Of a stretch of 64,000 nt of DNA, positions 52,511 through 62,721 are shown one piece after another (the first letter of the stretch is position 1; the number at the start of each line of letters is the position of its first letter). Under the pieces are notes generated by a model. It was not told where the DNA came from and searched no databases. It was given only the letters and a program-made list of their open reading frames with translations. The translations under genes and the position numbers were made by a program. Source of the stretch: an uncultured Paracoccaceae bacterium (GTDB lineage Bacteria > Pseudomonadota > Alphaproteobacteria > Rhodobacterales > Rhodobacteraceae); assembly GCA_947503175.1 (NCBI GenBank), contig CANNCO010000001.1, forward strand, positions 1,550,001-1,614,000, written 5' to 3'.

Positions 52511-54265
52511 CTACTCTGCAGCCTGGCTTTCCGCCCGGTAGGACGGCAGCCGGATTTCGAATACTGCGCCGCCCGACCGCCCGTTGCGGGCCGTCAGCCG
52601 ACCGCCTAGGTCGTTTACAATTCCCGAGGAAATGGCAAGCCCCAACCCCACGCCATCGCCAGGGGCCTTGGTCGTGTAAAACGGCTCGAACAGCGAGTCG
52701 AGATCATCGATTCCGTGGCCGTTATCGCGCACCGCGATCAGAACGCTGTCACCGGCGGTGACCAGGATTTCGACCTTGGCCTTGTCCGTGCCCCCGGTCG
52801 CATCCAGCGCGTTCCGTATCAGGTTGATCAGCACCTGTTCCAGCCGCAGCCTGTCGGCCATCACCATCACCGGTTCGCGTGGCATCGTCAGGCCGATCTC
52901 GACCCGGCGCTGCTTCAGTTGCGGTTCCATCATCTCAAGCGCGGAAGACACCGAAGCCCTTGCATCCATGGGCTCGAACGCATCTCCGCCCTTGCGTGCA
53001 TAGCTTTTCAGCTGGCGCGTGATCGCCCCCATCCGCTCGATCAGACCGTCGATCCGCTGGAAAGAACTCAACGCCTCTTCGCCCCGCCGGCGCTGCAACA
53101 GAAGGCGTGCACCGGCAAGGTAGGTCTTCATCGCCGCAAGGGGCTGGTTCAGCTCGTGGCTGACTGCCGCCGACATCTCGCCCAGAATGGCCAGCTTGCT
53201 GGACTGCTGAATCGTCTGTTCGGCCACTTCGAGGTTCTTTTCAGCCCGCTCGCGCTCGGCGATTTCCCGCTGCAGCGCATCGTTAAGCTGGCGGAGTTCT
53301 GCCGATTCCCTCTGGAACAAGGCAGATCGAACCTGTGCCCTTCGGCTCACCATGTAGAACGCGACCGCCAGCAGGATCGAGAACACCATGATCTCGAGCG
53401 CGAGGAAGGCGTTCACCCGCTCGCGCACGCTGGCATAGGTCGTGAAACTGGTCATCCGCCAGCCCTGGAACCCGATCCGGGATTCCTGCCGCATCACCTG
53501 ATCGCCGCTGAAGAACGCCTCGACCGGAAGCGCGGCCCAACTGGCCGTCGCCTGTACCGCGCGTTCGATCGCATTGGGGGCGGACCGGGCGGCCAGCGCC
53601 TCATCCTCGGTCAGCCCGCGCCATCGGCTTTCGGTGGCCAGTATGATCTCGCCCTCGGTGTCGATCACCATCACGGCGTCGGAGAAGCCCGACCACGACG
53701 TCTCGAACTTGCGCAGGTCCACCCCGACGACGATCACCCCGATCAATTCGCCGCCGATCTCGATCCGGCGGGAATAGTTGAAGTCGATCGCGCCGCTCTC
53801 CTGCCGATAGGTGGTGAACACCGTCTCGTTTGACCGTAACGCGTCCACGAAATAACCGCTGGAGCGATGCTGGGTGCCAAGGTTTTCCCGCACCGTGGCC
53901 GCGACCGCCCGGCCATCGGCATCGAGCAGCATCAGGCTGGCCGCGCCGATCTCTTCGCGATAGCTGATAAGCCGTTGGGAAGACTGTGCGAAATCGCCCG
54001 ATGTCAGCGCCCCGATCAGGGCCGGGTCGCGCGACAGAAGAAGCGGCACGACAGAGTTTCTTTGCAGTTCGCTCAACAGGTTGCCGGAATAGAGCGCCAG
54101 CCGAACTTCGGCCCGGTTCCGTGTCGTATCGGTGTAGCGCAGGGTCAGGAAATGGTTCGTGACCCAGACCACAGACACCGCAATGGCGATGAAGGCCACG
54201 AACAGCGCGCGGATACGCCAAAGCGCGCCCGGGTCAATCTCGCCGCTATTGCCGGTCATTGCCAT
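52511..54265 (-). CDS. dctB: C4-dicarboxylate sensor histidine kinase DctB
   Basis: From ATG 54265, a 584-residue kinase with a first membrane helix (IRALFVAFIAIAVSVVWVTN), a large periplasmic double-PDC/CACHE sensor (about 40-300), a second helix (LEIMVFSILLAVAFYMV) and a coiled coil. The H-box is SAAVSHELNQPLAAMKTYL; the ATPase domain has QVLINLIRNALDAT, DNGHGID and GVGLGLAIS. It senses periplasmic dicarboxylates and phosphorylates DctD. No dctPQM transporter is in the window. Confidence 0.92.
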   Translation of the reverse strand: MAMTGNSGEIDPGALWRIRALFVAFIAIAVSVVWVTNHFLTLRYTDTTRNRAEVRLALYSGNLLSELQRNSVVPLLLSRDPALIGALTSGDFAQSSQRLISYREEIGAASLMLLDADGRAVAATVRENLGTQHRSSGYFVDALRSNETVFTTYRQESGAIDFNYSRRIEIGGELIGVIVVGVDLRKFETSWSGFSDAVMVIDTEGEIILATESRWRGLTEDEALAARSAPNAIERAVQATASWAALPVEAFFSGDQVMRQESRIGFQGWRMTSFTTYASVRERVNAFLALEIMVFSILLAVAFYMVSRRAQVRSALFQRESAELRQLNDALQREIAERERAEKNLEVAEQTIQQSSKLAILGEMSAAVSHELNQPLAAMKTYLAGARLLLQRRRGEEALSSFQRIDGLIERMGAITRQLKSYARKGGDAFEPMDARASVSSALEMMEPQLKQRRVEIGLTMPREPVMVMADRLRLEQVLINLIRNALDATGGTDKAKVEILVTAGDSVLIAVRDNGHGIDDLDSLFEPFYTTKAPGDGVGLGLAISSGIVNDLGGRLTARNGRSGGAVFEIRLPSYRAESQAAE

Positions 54266-54296
54266 GCTCCGAGGGTACGCCGGATGACGGCCCCGC

Positions 54297-54965
54297 TCAA
54301 GCGTCGGCCAAAGCGCCGGCAAGGGCGGAAAACAGAACCGCACCGTCCTGGCTGGTGTGGATCGTGTCGACCGCCCGTTCGGGATGCGGCATCAGACCCA
54401 GAACCCGGCGGTTGGCGGACAGGACGCCTGCGATATCGCCCTCTGACCCGTTCACCGGCGTGGCATAGGTAAAAGCGACGCGATCCTCACCCCGCAACTC
54501 GGCCAGAAGCTCGGGCCCGGCGGCATAGTTGCCGTCGTGATGGGCGATGGGGAAATGAACCGTCTGGCCGGCGCTATAGCCTTCGGTAAAGGCCGATCTC
54601 GTCGTCTCGACTTTCAGCGGCACCGTCCGGCAGATGAACTTGAGACCCGCATTGCGCATCAGTGCCCCGGGCAAAAGCCCCGTTTCGGTCAGAACCTGAA
54701 ATCCGTTACAGATCCCAAGGACATATCCGCCCCGTTCCGCGTGCGAAACCAATGCCTTGGTGATCGGCGAGCGCGCGGCAATCGCCCCGCAGCGCAGGTA
54801 ATCCCCAAAGGAAAACCCGCCCGGAACCCCCACCAGGTCGGTCCCCTTCGGCAGGTCGGTGTCCTTGTGCCAGACCATCTCGACATCAATGCCCGCACCC
54901 CGAAACGCCACCGCAAGGTCGCGGTCGCAATTCGATCCGGGGAACACGATGACGGCGGCTTTCAT
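54297..54965 (-). CDS. purQ: Phosphoribosylformylglycinamidine synthase subunit PurQ
   Basis: A 222-residue class I glutamine amidotransferase. The start [20 protein letters not shown] is diagnostic; the nucleophile Cys is in [13 protein letters not shown] and the His/Glu pair is in [10 protein letters not shown]. With PurS and PurL it makes FGAM in purine synthesis. It is separated from purS by an alcohol dehydrogenase gene on the same strand, only four bases away. Confidence 0.96.
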   Translation of the reverse strand: MKAAVIVFPGSNCDRDLAVAFRGAGIDVEMVWHKDTDLPKGTDLVGVPGGFSFGDYLRCGAIAARSPITKALVSHAERGGYVLGICNGFQVLTETGLLPGALMRNAGLKFICRTVPLKVETTRSAFTEGYSAGQTVHFPIAHHDGNYAAGPELLAELRGEDRVAFTYATPVNGSEGDIAGVLSANRRVLGLMPHPERAVDTIHTSQDGAVLFSALAGALADA

Positions 54966-54969
54966 AGGG

Positions 54970-56007
54970 CTACCCTTTCAGATCCGTGACCACGGCCACG
55001 CCCGGCGGCGTCGGCCCGTTGAACGCATGAAGCTCGGTCGAAACGCCGGATAGCCCGATCTCGCGCGCGATCATCGGCGACATGTCCACCCGGCCGGCGG
55101 TGATCAGACCAAGAAGGCTCGGATATCGCCATGACGGCATCCCGCGCGTGCCATAGAGAGCCAGATTGCCCTGATAGACGGCGCTCATGTTGATTTCCAT
55201 CGTTGCGGTATGGCCCACGGGCATGCCGACCTGCACATGGCGGCCCAGGGGACGCAGGCATTCGATCGAGGCATTGGTGGTCTCCGGGATGCCCAAAGCC
55301 TCGACGCTCACATGTGCCCCGCCGCCGGTGATCTCGCGGATGCGCGCCGCCGTCTCGCCATCCCGCGCGTTTACCGCGGCTTCGGCGCCCAGCCCCTTGG
55401 CATGGATCAGCTTTTCCTCGACGATATCCACAACGACAACGCGCGCACCCATGGCCTGACCGAGGATCAGACAGGCCAGCCCGATGCCGCCCGTGCCGTG
55501 GACGGCCAGCCACTCCCCGGGCTGCAGCGCCGCCCGGCCTGTCAGCGCGTGCCACGCGGTCGTCACCCGGCAGCCCAACCCGGCCGCGACCGTGGGCGAC
55601 ATGCCCTCGGGCAGATGCGCAAGGTTATGGTCGAACGGCACGGCCACGTACTCCGCGAAAGCCCCCGGCTCTACAAATCCCGGCAGGCGTTGATTGGGGC
55701 AGGTATTGCCATGGCCCGACTGGCAGGACGGGCAGGACCCGCAGGCCAGAATGAACGGCGCGACCAGCAGGTCACCCACCTTGTACGTCGCGCGCGGCCC
55801 GGCCTCGACGACTTCCCCGCAATACTCGTGCCCGCCGATCTGGCCCGGCTTCACCCGGGGATGCTCACCGCACCAGCCATGCCAGTCCGACCGGCAGACA
55901 CCGCAGGCCAGAACCTTCAGCACCACCCCGTCTTCGGGACAGGCCGGGTCGGCCACATCCTCAAGGCTCAGATCGGCATTGTACTCCCGCAGGACGGCGG
56001 CCCGCAT
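54970..56007 (-). CDS. Zinc-dependent alcohol dehydrogenase inserted between purS and purQ
   Basis: A 345-residue medium-chain dehydrogenase: catalytic zinc ligands in [12 protein letters not shown] and GGHEYCGEV, structural zinc cysteines in [15 protein letters not shown], and the NAD motif [16 protein letters not shown]. Its ATG shares one base with the purS stop (TGATG), and it ends four bases before purQ, so it is a full member of the purine operon by position. No purine role is known for this family; the substrate is an alcohol or aldehyde. Confidence 0.92.
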   Translation of the reverse strand: MRAAVLREYNADLSLEDVADPACPEDGVVLKVLACGVCRSDWHGWCGEHPRVKPGQIGGHEYCGEVVEAGPRATYKVGDLLVAPFILACGSCPSCQSGHGNTCPNQRLPGFVEPGAFAEYVAVPFDHNLAHLPEGMSPTVAAGLGCRVTTAWHALTGRAALQPGEWLAVHGTGGIGLACLILGQAMGARVVVVDIVEEKLIHAKGLGAEAAVNARDGETAARIREITGGGAHVSVEALGIPETTNASIECLRPLGRHVQVGMPVGHTATMEINMSAVYQGNLALYGTRGMPSWRYPSLLGLITAGRVDMSPMIAREIGLSGVSTELHAFNGPTPPGVAVVTDLKG

Positions 56008-56237
56008 CAGCCCATCTCCACCCGGTAGCTTTCGATCACGGTATTGGCGAGGAGCTTTTCACACATCTCGCGCACCTGCGCCTCGCCGGTGCCGTCGGCC
56101 AGATCCAGTTCAATCACCTTGCCCTGCCGGACACCTTTGACACCCTCGAACCCCATGGCGCCCAGCGCATGACGCACCGCTTCGCCCTGGGGGTCCAAAA
56201 CCCCCTCTTTCAGCATCACATGCACCTTGGCCTTCAT
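56007..56237 (-). CDS. purS: Phosphoribosylformylglycinamidine synthase subunit PurS
   Basis: A 76-residue protein matching PurS: KAKVHVMLKEGVLDPQGEAV, ALGAMGFEGVKGVRQGKVI and CEKLLANTVIESYRVEM. It bridges PurQ and PurL in the FGAM synthase complex. It lies 65 bp after purC and overlaps the following alcohol dehydrogenase start by one base. Confidence 0.96.
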   Translation of the reverse strand: MKAKVHVMLKEGVLDPQGEAVRHALGAMGFEGVKGVRQGKVIELDLADGTGEAQVREMCEKLLANTVIESYRVEMG

Positions 56238-56302
56238 GCGCGCCCCCGCCCCTTCGTCTTGTCAAAAATACGCAAATTCCCCAACTCGCCCGCCCCGCGC
56301 AG

Positions 56303-57064
56303 CTAATTGATCAATGTGGGCTTCGTCGTGTGCGTCACGTTCGTGGGCAACACGCCCAGCCGCCGCGCCACCTCGGTATAGGCATCCGAGAGCGATCCCA
56401 GATCATGCCGGAACACGTCCTTGTCCAGCTTCTGACCGCTTTCGATATCCCACAACCGGCAACTGTCCGGGCTGATCTCGTCGGCGATGATCAGGCGCTG
56501 GAAATCGCCGTCCCAGATTCGCCCGATCTCGATCTTGAAGTCGACCAGGCGAATGCCGACGGCCAGCATGCAGCCCGACAGGAAATCGTTCACCCGCAAG
56601 GCCAGCGCCACCATGTCGTCCAGGTCCTGCTGGCTGGCCCAGCCGAAGGCGATGATGTGCTCTTCGCTGACCAGTGGATCGCCCAGCGCGTCGTCCTTCA
56701 GGCAGAACTCGACGATCGGACGCGGCAGGGCCGTGCCCTCGGCAATGCCCAGACGCTTGCTCATCGAGCCCGCGGCGATGTTGCGGACGATCACTTCCAG
56801 CGGAATGATCTCGACCTGGCGGATCAGCTGCTCGCGCATGTTGATCCGCTTGATGAAATGCGTGGGCACACCGATCTGGGCAAGGCCATTCATGAAGAAC
56901 TCGCTCAATCGGTTGTTCAGCACGCCCTTGCCGTCGATGATATCCTTCTTCTCGGCATTGAAAGCAGTGGCGTCGTCCTTGAAATACTGCACGAAGGTGC
57001 CCGGTTCGGGACCTTCATACAGAATCTTCGCCTTGCCTTCGTAAACCTTCTTGCGGCGTGCCAT
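56303..57064 (-). CDS. purC: SAICAR synthase PurC
   Basis: ATG 57064 gives 253 residues starting [20 protein letters not shown], the normal PurC N-terminus; further upstream frame is not conserved-looking. The signature blocks [20 protein letters not shown] and [10 protein letters not shown] are present, as is [13 protein letters not shown]. It converts CAIR and aspartate to SAICAR. It heads the purC-purS-adh-purQ unit and is divergent from the ATPase zeta gene. Confidence 0.96.
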   Translation of the reverse strand: MARRKKVYEGKAKILYEGPEPGTFVQYFKDDATAFNAEKKDIIDGKGVLNNRLSEFFMNGLAQIGVPTHFIKRINMREQLIRQVEIIPLEVIVRNIAAGSMSKRLGIAEGTALPRPIVEFCLKDDALGDPLVSEEHIIAFGWASQQDLDDMVALALRVNDFLSGCMLAVGIRLVDFKIEIGRIWDGDFQRLIIADEISPDSCRLWDIESGQKLDKDVFRHDLGSLSDAYTEVARRLGVLPTNVTHTTKPTLIN

Positions 57065-57259
57065 CGTGTCTCCACAAAAAATGCTGGCGCGCGCGGACCC
57101 TCCCGGCCCCGCGCGGCGCGTTGCCGTTCTCATAGGGCAGAACGCCCCGCCCCACAAGAACGGGCCGCCAATGTCGGATCCGGGCTGCACGACCTCTTGG
57201 CATTCGGGCCTGCGATGGGCATATCAGGGGGTGACGCATATTTTCGGCAGGAGAACCCG

Positions 57260-57574
57260 ATGTCCACGTTTGACGAACGCGAAAACGCTTTTGAAAACAA
57301 GTTCGCCCATGATGCAGAAATGCTGTTCAAGGCCGAAGCGCGGCGTAACAAGCTTCTAGGTCTCTGGGCCGCCGAGCTTCTTGGCAAATCCGGGGATGCC
57401 GCCACGGAATATGCCAAGGAGGTGGTCAAGGCCGATTTCGAGGAAGCCGGGCACGAGGATGTGGTGCGCAAGGTCGCGGGCGATCTGGGCGAAATGTCCT
57501 CGCCCGAAGAGATTCGCACGAAGATGGACGAGTTGCTGACCGTCGCCAAGGCCCAGCTTATGGACGAGGTTTAA
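57260..57574 (+). CDS. DUF1476 protein, F1-ATPase inhibitor zeta-type
   Basis: The ATG at 57260 follows an AGGAGA site and gives 104 residues (MSTFDERENAFENKFAHDAE, then a four-helix body with EAGHEDVVRKVAGDLGE). This matches DUF1476, the family of the zeta subunit that inhibits ATP hydrolysis by F1-ATPase in Paracoccus and related bacteria. The N-terminal ~20 residues are the inhibitory region. It is a single gene between purC and the homocysteine methyltransferase. Confidence 0.9.
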   Translation: MSTFDERENAFENKFAHDAEMLFKAEARRNKLLGLWAAELLGKSGDAATEYAKEVVKADFEEAGHEDVVRKVAGDLGEMSSPEEIRTKMDELLTVAKAQLMDEV

Positions 57575-57603
57575 CCGCGGATTATCAGTTCCGCTCATAA
57601 TCT

Positions 57604-57643
57604 CCATGACGGTTATGGATTTGCCCTAGGACCGCCGTCATGG
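57604..57643. promoter_or_regulatory. 9-bp stem hairpin upstream of the homocysteine methyltransferase
   Basis: CCATGACGG (57604-57612) and CCGTCATGG (57635-57643) form a perfect 9-bp stem with a 22-base loop. It lies 30 bp after the zeta gene and 78 bp before the methyltransferase ATG. It may be a terminator for the first gene or part of a leader for the second. I could not match it to a known SAM or SAH riboswitch by eye. Confidence 0.45.
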
Positions 57644-57720
57644 CACTGGGGCGCATTGCGTCCGGGTCCACGTCCCGGAGAACCGCCTGCGCCAACGACA
57701 CACTGACCAAAGGTATGCCA

Positions 57721-58737
57721 ATGACCGACCCGCTGTCACAGATGCTTGCAGAGCGCGACTGGATTCTGGCCGATGGTGCGACCGGCACCAACCTGTTCAA
57801 CATGGGCCTGATGGCGGGCGATGCGCCCGAATTCTGGAATGTGGATTCTCCGGACAAGATTCGCACGCTTTACAGCGGTGCGGTCGATGCGGGATCGGAT
57901 CTGTTTCTCACCAACACGTTCGGCGGCAATGCCTCGCGTCTGAAACTCCATGACGGCCAGGACCGGGTGCGCGAGCTGAACCGGGCCGGCGCGGAGCTTG
58001 CGCGCGAGGTGGCGGATGCCTCGGGCCGGACCGTGATCGTTGCAGGCTCGGTCGGGCCCACCGGCGATATCATGGCCCCGATGGGCCCTCTCACCCACGA
58101 ACTGGCGGTCGAGATGTTCCACGAACAGGCCGAGGGTCTGAAAGAGGGCGGCGCGGACGTGCTCTGGGTCGAAACGATCTCCGCGCCCGAGGAGTACAAG
58201 GCCGCGAGTGAAGCCGCCGAACTGGCCGGGATGCCATGGTGCGGAACGATGAGTTTCGACACGGCGGGCCGTACGATGATGGGCATGACCTCTGCCGATA
58301 TGGCGCGGATGGTGGAAAAACTGACCCATCCGCCGCTGGCCTTCGGCGCGAATTGCGGCGTCGGCGCCTCTGATCTTCTGCGGACGGTTCTGGGATTTGC
58401 GGCACAGGGCACGGAACGTCCGGTAATCGCCAAGGGCAATGCAGGCATCCCGAAATACGTGGACGGTCACATCCATTACGATGGCACACCGGAGCTGATG
58501 GCCGACTATGCCGTGCTGGCCCGCGATTGCGGGGCCAAGATCATCGGCGGCTGCTGCGGCACGACGCCTGCCCATCTGGAACAGATGCGGACCGCGCTGG
58601 AGACGCGGCCCTCGGGCGCGCGCCCGACGCTGGATGCGATCACCTCGGCCCTCGGCGGGTTCTCGTCTGCCTCGGACGGCACCGGCGACGACGTACCGGC
58701 TGGTCGCGTGACCCGCCGGAGACGCGGGCGGGGTTAG
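57721..58737 (+). CDS. Homocysteine S-methyltransferase domain protein (likely part of split MetH)
   Basis: ATG 57721, seven bases after AAAGG, gives 338 residues. The fold is that of betaine-homocysteine methyltransferase and the N-terminal module of MetH: ILADGATGTNLFNMGL at the start, GANCGVG and GGCCGTTPAHL with the three zinc cysteines. It is usually annotated as betaine-homocysteine methyltransferase. In roseobacters a stand-alone protein of this kind is one part of a MetH split over several genes; a matching cobalamin-binding protein is encoded 2.1 kb away. Confidence 0.88.
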   Translation: MTDPLSQMLAERDWILADGATGTNLFNMGLMAGDAPEFWNVDSPDKIRTLYSGAVDAGSDLFLTNTFGGNASRLKLHDGQDRVRELNRAGAELAREVADASGRTVIVAGSVGPTGDIMAPMGPLTHELAVEMFHEQAEGLKEGGADVLWVETISAPEEYKAASEAAELAGMPWCGTMSFDTAGRTMMGMTSADMARMVEKLTHPPLAFGANCGVGASDLLRTVLGFAAQGTERPVIAKGNAGIPKYVDGHIHYDGTPELMADYAVLARDCGAKIIGGCCGTTPAHLEQMRTALETRPSGARPTLDAITSALGGFSSASDGTGDDVPAGRVTRRRRGRG

Positions 58738-58791
58738 GGGCTGAGGTCGGTTCGGCGGACGGAGCGGAGTCAAGTCGAGGCGATAAACGCC

Positions 58792-59442
58792 TCATTCCTC
58801 TCGCGGAATCACCGTCGGCAAGGGGGTGACCCGTGTACCACGTTTTTCGCTACGCTTATACTTGCTCTGATATGCCCGCCGCTGCTTGGTAACCTCGTAG
58901 AGAACTATGCCTGAACTTGTTCCGAGGTTCAGGCTCTCGATCATTCCAAACATCGGAACGGCTACACACAGCTTGCTTCCGGCGACAGCAACCTCAGTTA
59001 CTCCTCGTTTCTCGTTGCCGAACCAAACTGCTAGTTTCGCATCGACAGTATAGTCACCTTCGTGGAGATATACATTCTTCTTGCCCTTAACGTGAGGTGA
59101 CGTAACTATCGAGGTAAAGCCTTGTTTTTCTAGGTGTTCAAGGCACGACTCTGTACTGTCAAACCTTTTGACAAAGGTCCATTTCACTGCGGAAACTGAG
59201 GTCTTGGAAAGCGAGCGCCGCTCACGCATGTCTTGCCAGTCATCGGGCAGCGCGTTTCTCGGATCAACAACGTAGACTTTCTCAACACCCAATGCATTCA
59301 CATTTCGGATTACCGTCCCAATGTTCCCGATGTCCGATGGATTTTCGAGGACGGCGACGAGGTTCTTACACGTGAAGTCCTTGATTGCATTCGCCGGCTT
59401 GCGAACAGTCGTGCGCTGCTTTTTTGGTTCATCGTCCGTCAT
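58792..59442 (-). CDS. SpoU/TrmH-family RNA methyltransferase
   Basis: A 216-residue SPOUT protein with the three motifs: NPSDIGNIGTVIRNVNALGV, VWFGNEKRGVT and VPMFGMIESLNLGTSSGIVL. It should 2'-O-methylate a ribose in tRNA or rRNA. A basic tail (KRSEKRGTRV) may bind RNA. Its DNA is visibly more AT-rich and uses codons (for example TTT, ACT, GTA) that neighbours avoid, pointing to recent acquisition. It lies between the two presumed MetH parts. Confidence 0.9.
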   Translation of the reverse strand: MTDDEPKKQRTTVRKPANAIKDFTCKNLVAVLENPSDIGNIGTVIRNVNALGVEKVYVVDPRNALPDDWQDMRERRSLSKTSVSAVKWTFVKRFDSTESCLEHLEKQGFTSIVTSPHVKGKKNVYLHEGDYTVDAKLAVWFGNEKRGVTEVAVAGSKLCVAVPMFGMIESLNLGTSSGIVLYEVTKQRRAYQSKYKRSEKRGTRVTPLPTVIPREE

Positions 59443-59579
59443 AACCTCACACTACTGACCTATGCCAACGGCGCAACACGACATGCGCTTCATTCCGATT
59501 GCGCTAAGCAGACGAGCTAATATGGGCTCAAAGCCGCCATTCAATCATCTGAGAAGCTCTGAAGCCAAGCCTCCGCCCC

Positions 59580-60665
59580 TCAAAACAAGCTCAACTGATC
59601 CCCTGCCCTTGGTGGAACCGCGAACAGATCGCGCCGCTGCGGCGGCAGTTCTGTCACCAGCCCCAAGCGCTTCACCGCCAGATCGAACCGCCGCGCGACC
59701 ATCTCGGCGAACTGTCCCTCGCCCCGCATCCGTTTGCCCCATTCCGGGTCGTAGTCGCGCCCGCCATGCATCTCGGTCACCCGCGCCATGACCTTGGCCG
59801 CGCGGGTCGGGTGGGTTGTCTCCAGCCAGTCCCGAAAGAGCGGCGACACCTCGCGCGGCAGGCGCAGCATGATCCAGCTTGCGGCAACCGCCCCGGCATC
59901 GCGCCCCGCTTCGAGGATCGCCTCCAACTCGTGATCCGTCAGCCCCGGGATCATGGGCGAGGCCATGACCCGCACCGGGATGCCCGCCTCCGACAACCGC
60001 CGGATCGTCTGAAGCCTGCGGGCCGGGTGCGGCACGCGCGGCTCCATACCACGCGCAATCGCCGGGTCCAGCGTCGTCACCGAGATCCCCACATGGGCCA
60101 GGCCTTTCGCGGCCATCCGGCCCAGAATATCGGCATCCCGCTCGATCAGCGTTCCCTTTGTCACGATCCCCAGCGGGTGATTATGCGCCTCCAACACCTC
60201 CAGCACCCGGCGCATGATCCCGTACCGCGCCTCGATCGGTTGATAGGGATCGGTACTCGTTCCCATGGCGACGAGATCCGGACGATAGGATTTCGAAGCC
60301 AGTTCGCGCGCCAGCACCTCTGGCGCCTCGGGCCGCGCCACCAGCCGGGTTTCGAAATCAAGCCCCGACGACAGGCCCAGAAAGGCGTGGGTCGGACGGG
60401 CAAAGCAATAGATGCAGCCATGTTCGCAGCCCCGGTAGGGATTGATCGACCGGTCAAAGGGGATATCGGGCGAGGTGTTGCGCGTGATCACCTTGCGGGG
60501 CCGTTCTTCGGCCACCTCTGTGCGCAGGGGCGGCGGTGCCTCGCCCGCCGGCCAGCCGTCATCTATGGGAACGGTCTCGTAAGGTTCGAACCGCCCGGTC
60601 TGATTGCGGCCCGCGCCCCGGCCCCGCCGCCGTTCCGGCCATTGAATATCCGTTGTCTCGCCCAT
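59580..60665 (-). CDS. PA0069-type radical SAM protein
   Basis: A 361-residue radical SAM protein. The cluster motif is GCEHGCIYCFARPTH near residue 90 (Cx3Cx2C). It matches the PA0069/Rv2578c group, related to spore photoproduct lyase, with unknown function. The last five residues are QLSLF, identical to a consensus beta-clamp-binding pentapeptide. It is divergent from the cobalamin-binding protein gene. Confidence 0.88.
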   Translation of the reverse strand: MGETTDIQWPERRRGRGAGRNQTGRFEPYETVPIDDGWPAGEAPPPLRTEVAEERPRKVITRNTSPDIPFDRSINPYRGCEHGCIYCFARPTHAFLGLSSGLDFETRLVARPEAPEVLARELASKSYRPDLVAMGTSTDPYQPIEARYGIMRRVLEVLEAHNHPLGIVTKGTLIERDADILGRMAAKGLAHVGISVTTLDPAIARGMEPRVPHPARRLQTIRRLSEAGIPVRVMASPMIPGLTDHELEAILEAGRDAGAVAASWIMLRLPREVSPLFRDWLETTHPTRAAKVMARVTEMHGGRDYDPEWGKRMRGEGQFAEMVARRFDLAVKRLGLVTELPPQRRDLFAVPPRAGDQLSLF

Positions 60666-60775
60666 CCGACAAAACTAGAACAAATCAGGAACAAATGCCA
60701 GAAGATCGGCAAAGATCACACAGATTTCATGCCTTTGCGTCGGTCACGGCAAGTCCGATGTCGCAATCCGCCTAG

Positions 60776-60805
60776 TTGTCTGGTGTTAATCAAATCATGT
60801 AGTCT
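60776..60805 (+). promoter_or_regulatory. Candidate promoter of the cobalamin-binding protein gene
   Basis: TTGTCT (60776-60781) and TAGTCT (60800-60805) are separated by 18 bp in an AT-rich stretch 46 bp before the ATG. A small hairpin CGTGC/GCACG with loop TTTT follows at about 60821. By eye only. Confidence 0.4.
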
Positions 60806-60850
60806 AAAGCGTTACAGGCGCGTGCTTTTGCACGTGTGAGGGAGAGCGAC

Positions 60851-61552
<702 letters not shown>

Positions 61553-61612
61553 AACCCCCGAGCGCAGGGGCCGGTCATTGACTTGCCCGCGCCGCCACTG
61601 TCTCGTTCACCC

Positions 61613-62248
61613 ATGACCGATGACGCCACACTGACCCATGAAGGCCTTGCCCCCTCGCAGAAGGGACGCATTCTGTTGTTGGCCTGCGGGGCGCTGGCGC
61701 GGGAAATTCTGGCGCTGAAATCCGCCAGTGGCTGGGATCACATGGATCTGGCCTGCCTGCCCGCGATCCTGCACAACACGCCTGAAAAAATCACCCCCGC
61801 AGTGGCCGAGGCGGTGGAGAAACACCGCCCCCATTACGATCAGATCTTTGTCGTCTATGCCGATTGCGGGACATCGGGCACATTGTTGGAAAAGTGCAAG
61901 GAGTTGGGGGTTTCCATGGTCGAAGGTCCCCATTGTTATTCGTTTTTTGAAGGCAACGATGTGTTTGCCCAGACCTCGGAAACCGAGTTCACGGCCTTCT
62001 ATCTGACCGATTTTCTGGTACGGCAGTTCGATGCCTTCGTCACCAAACCCCTTGGCCTCGACCGGCATCCCGAATTGCGGGAAATGTATTTCGGGAACTA
62101 TGAAAAGCTGGTCTATCAGGCCCAGACCGACGATCCCGACCTGACCGAAAAGGCACGCGCCTGCGCCGAGAAGCTGGCGCTGCCGTTCGAGCGCCGGTTC
62201 ACGGGCTACGGCGACCTTGCGACAACACTGGCGCGGCTTTCCGACTAG
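61613..62248 (+). CDS. DUF1638 protein
   Basis: About 211 residues from ATG 61613. DUF1638 features: GRILLLACGALAREILAL, HNTPEKITPAVAEAV, VVYADCGTSGTLLEKC and GPHCYSFFEG. The conserved Cys and His residues suggest a bound cofactor or metal. The family is often found next to corrinoid proteins, as here (60 bp after the cobalamin-binding gene), but no reaction is known. Confidence 0.85.
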   Translation: MTDDATLTHEGLAPSQKGRILLLACGALAREILALKSASGWDHMDLACLPAILHNTPEKITPAVAEAVEKHRPHYDQIFVVYADCGTSGTLLEKCKELGVSMVEGPHCYSFFEGNDVFAQTSETEFTAFYLTDFLVRQFDAFVTKPLGLDRHPELREMYFGNYEKLVYQAQTDDPDLTEKARACAEKLALPFERRFTGYGDLATTLARLSD

Positions 62249-62302
62249 GCAGGGGTTCTTGCGAGGCAAGCTGGCCCGGCCTATATTCAAAGGGTAATAC
62301 GG

Positions 62303-62650
62303 ATGGACCCGAAACACATGGATCTGAACCTGCCCCCGAAAGTCACCGACCGCGCCTTTGCGCGGCTGGCCGAGATCAACGAAAGTGCCGACACGCCCAA
62401 GGCGCTGCGTGTGGCGGTCGACGGTGGCGGCTGTTCGGGCTTTCAGTATGACATCAAGCTGGATGATCCGGCGGAAGACGACCTGATCCTCGAAGCCGAG
62501 GGGCAAAAGGTCGTGGTCGACGCCGTGTCACTGCCGTTTCTGGCCAATGCAGTGATCGACTTCACCGAAGAGATCATCGGCGCGCGGTTCACCATCGACA
62601 ATCCCAACGCCACGTCGTCCTGCGGCTGCGGCACGTCCTTTTCCATGTAA
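62303..62650 (+). CDS. A-type iron-sulfur carrier (HesB/IscA/ErpA family)
   Basis: A 115-residue protein with the three cluster cysteines in GGGCSGFQYDIKL and SSCGCGTSFSM. It accepts and transfers Fe-S clusters. The family start (LNLPPKVTDRAFARLAEI) fits either ATG 62303 or ATG 62318. It is a single gene by spacing, following DUF1638 by 54 bp. Confidence 0.9.
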   Translation: MDPKHMDLNLPPKVTDRAFARLAEINESADTPKALRVAVDGGGCSGFQYDIKLDDPAEDDLILEAEGQKVVVDAVSLPFLANAVIDFTEEIIGARFTIDNPNATSSCGCGTSFSM

Positions 62651-62721
62651 CGCGTCCCGCCGACTGGACTTTCCCACACTGAAACGTCACCTCTGGCGTC
62701 GAATTCATGCCGGAGGTGCCC

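Noticed and set aside
57600-57720. SAM-II, SAM/SAH or SAH riboswitch before the homocysteine methyltransferase
   Set aside because: The conserved core sequences of these classes, as far as I remember them, are not visible; only a simple stem is clear.
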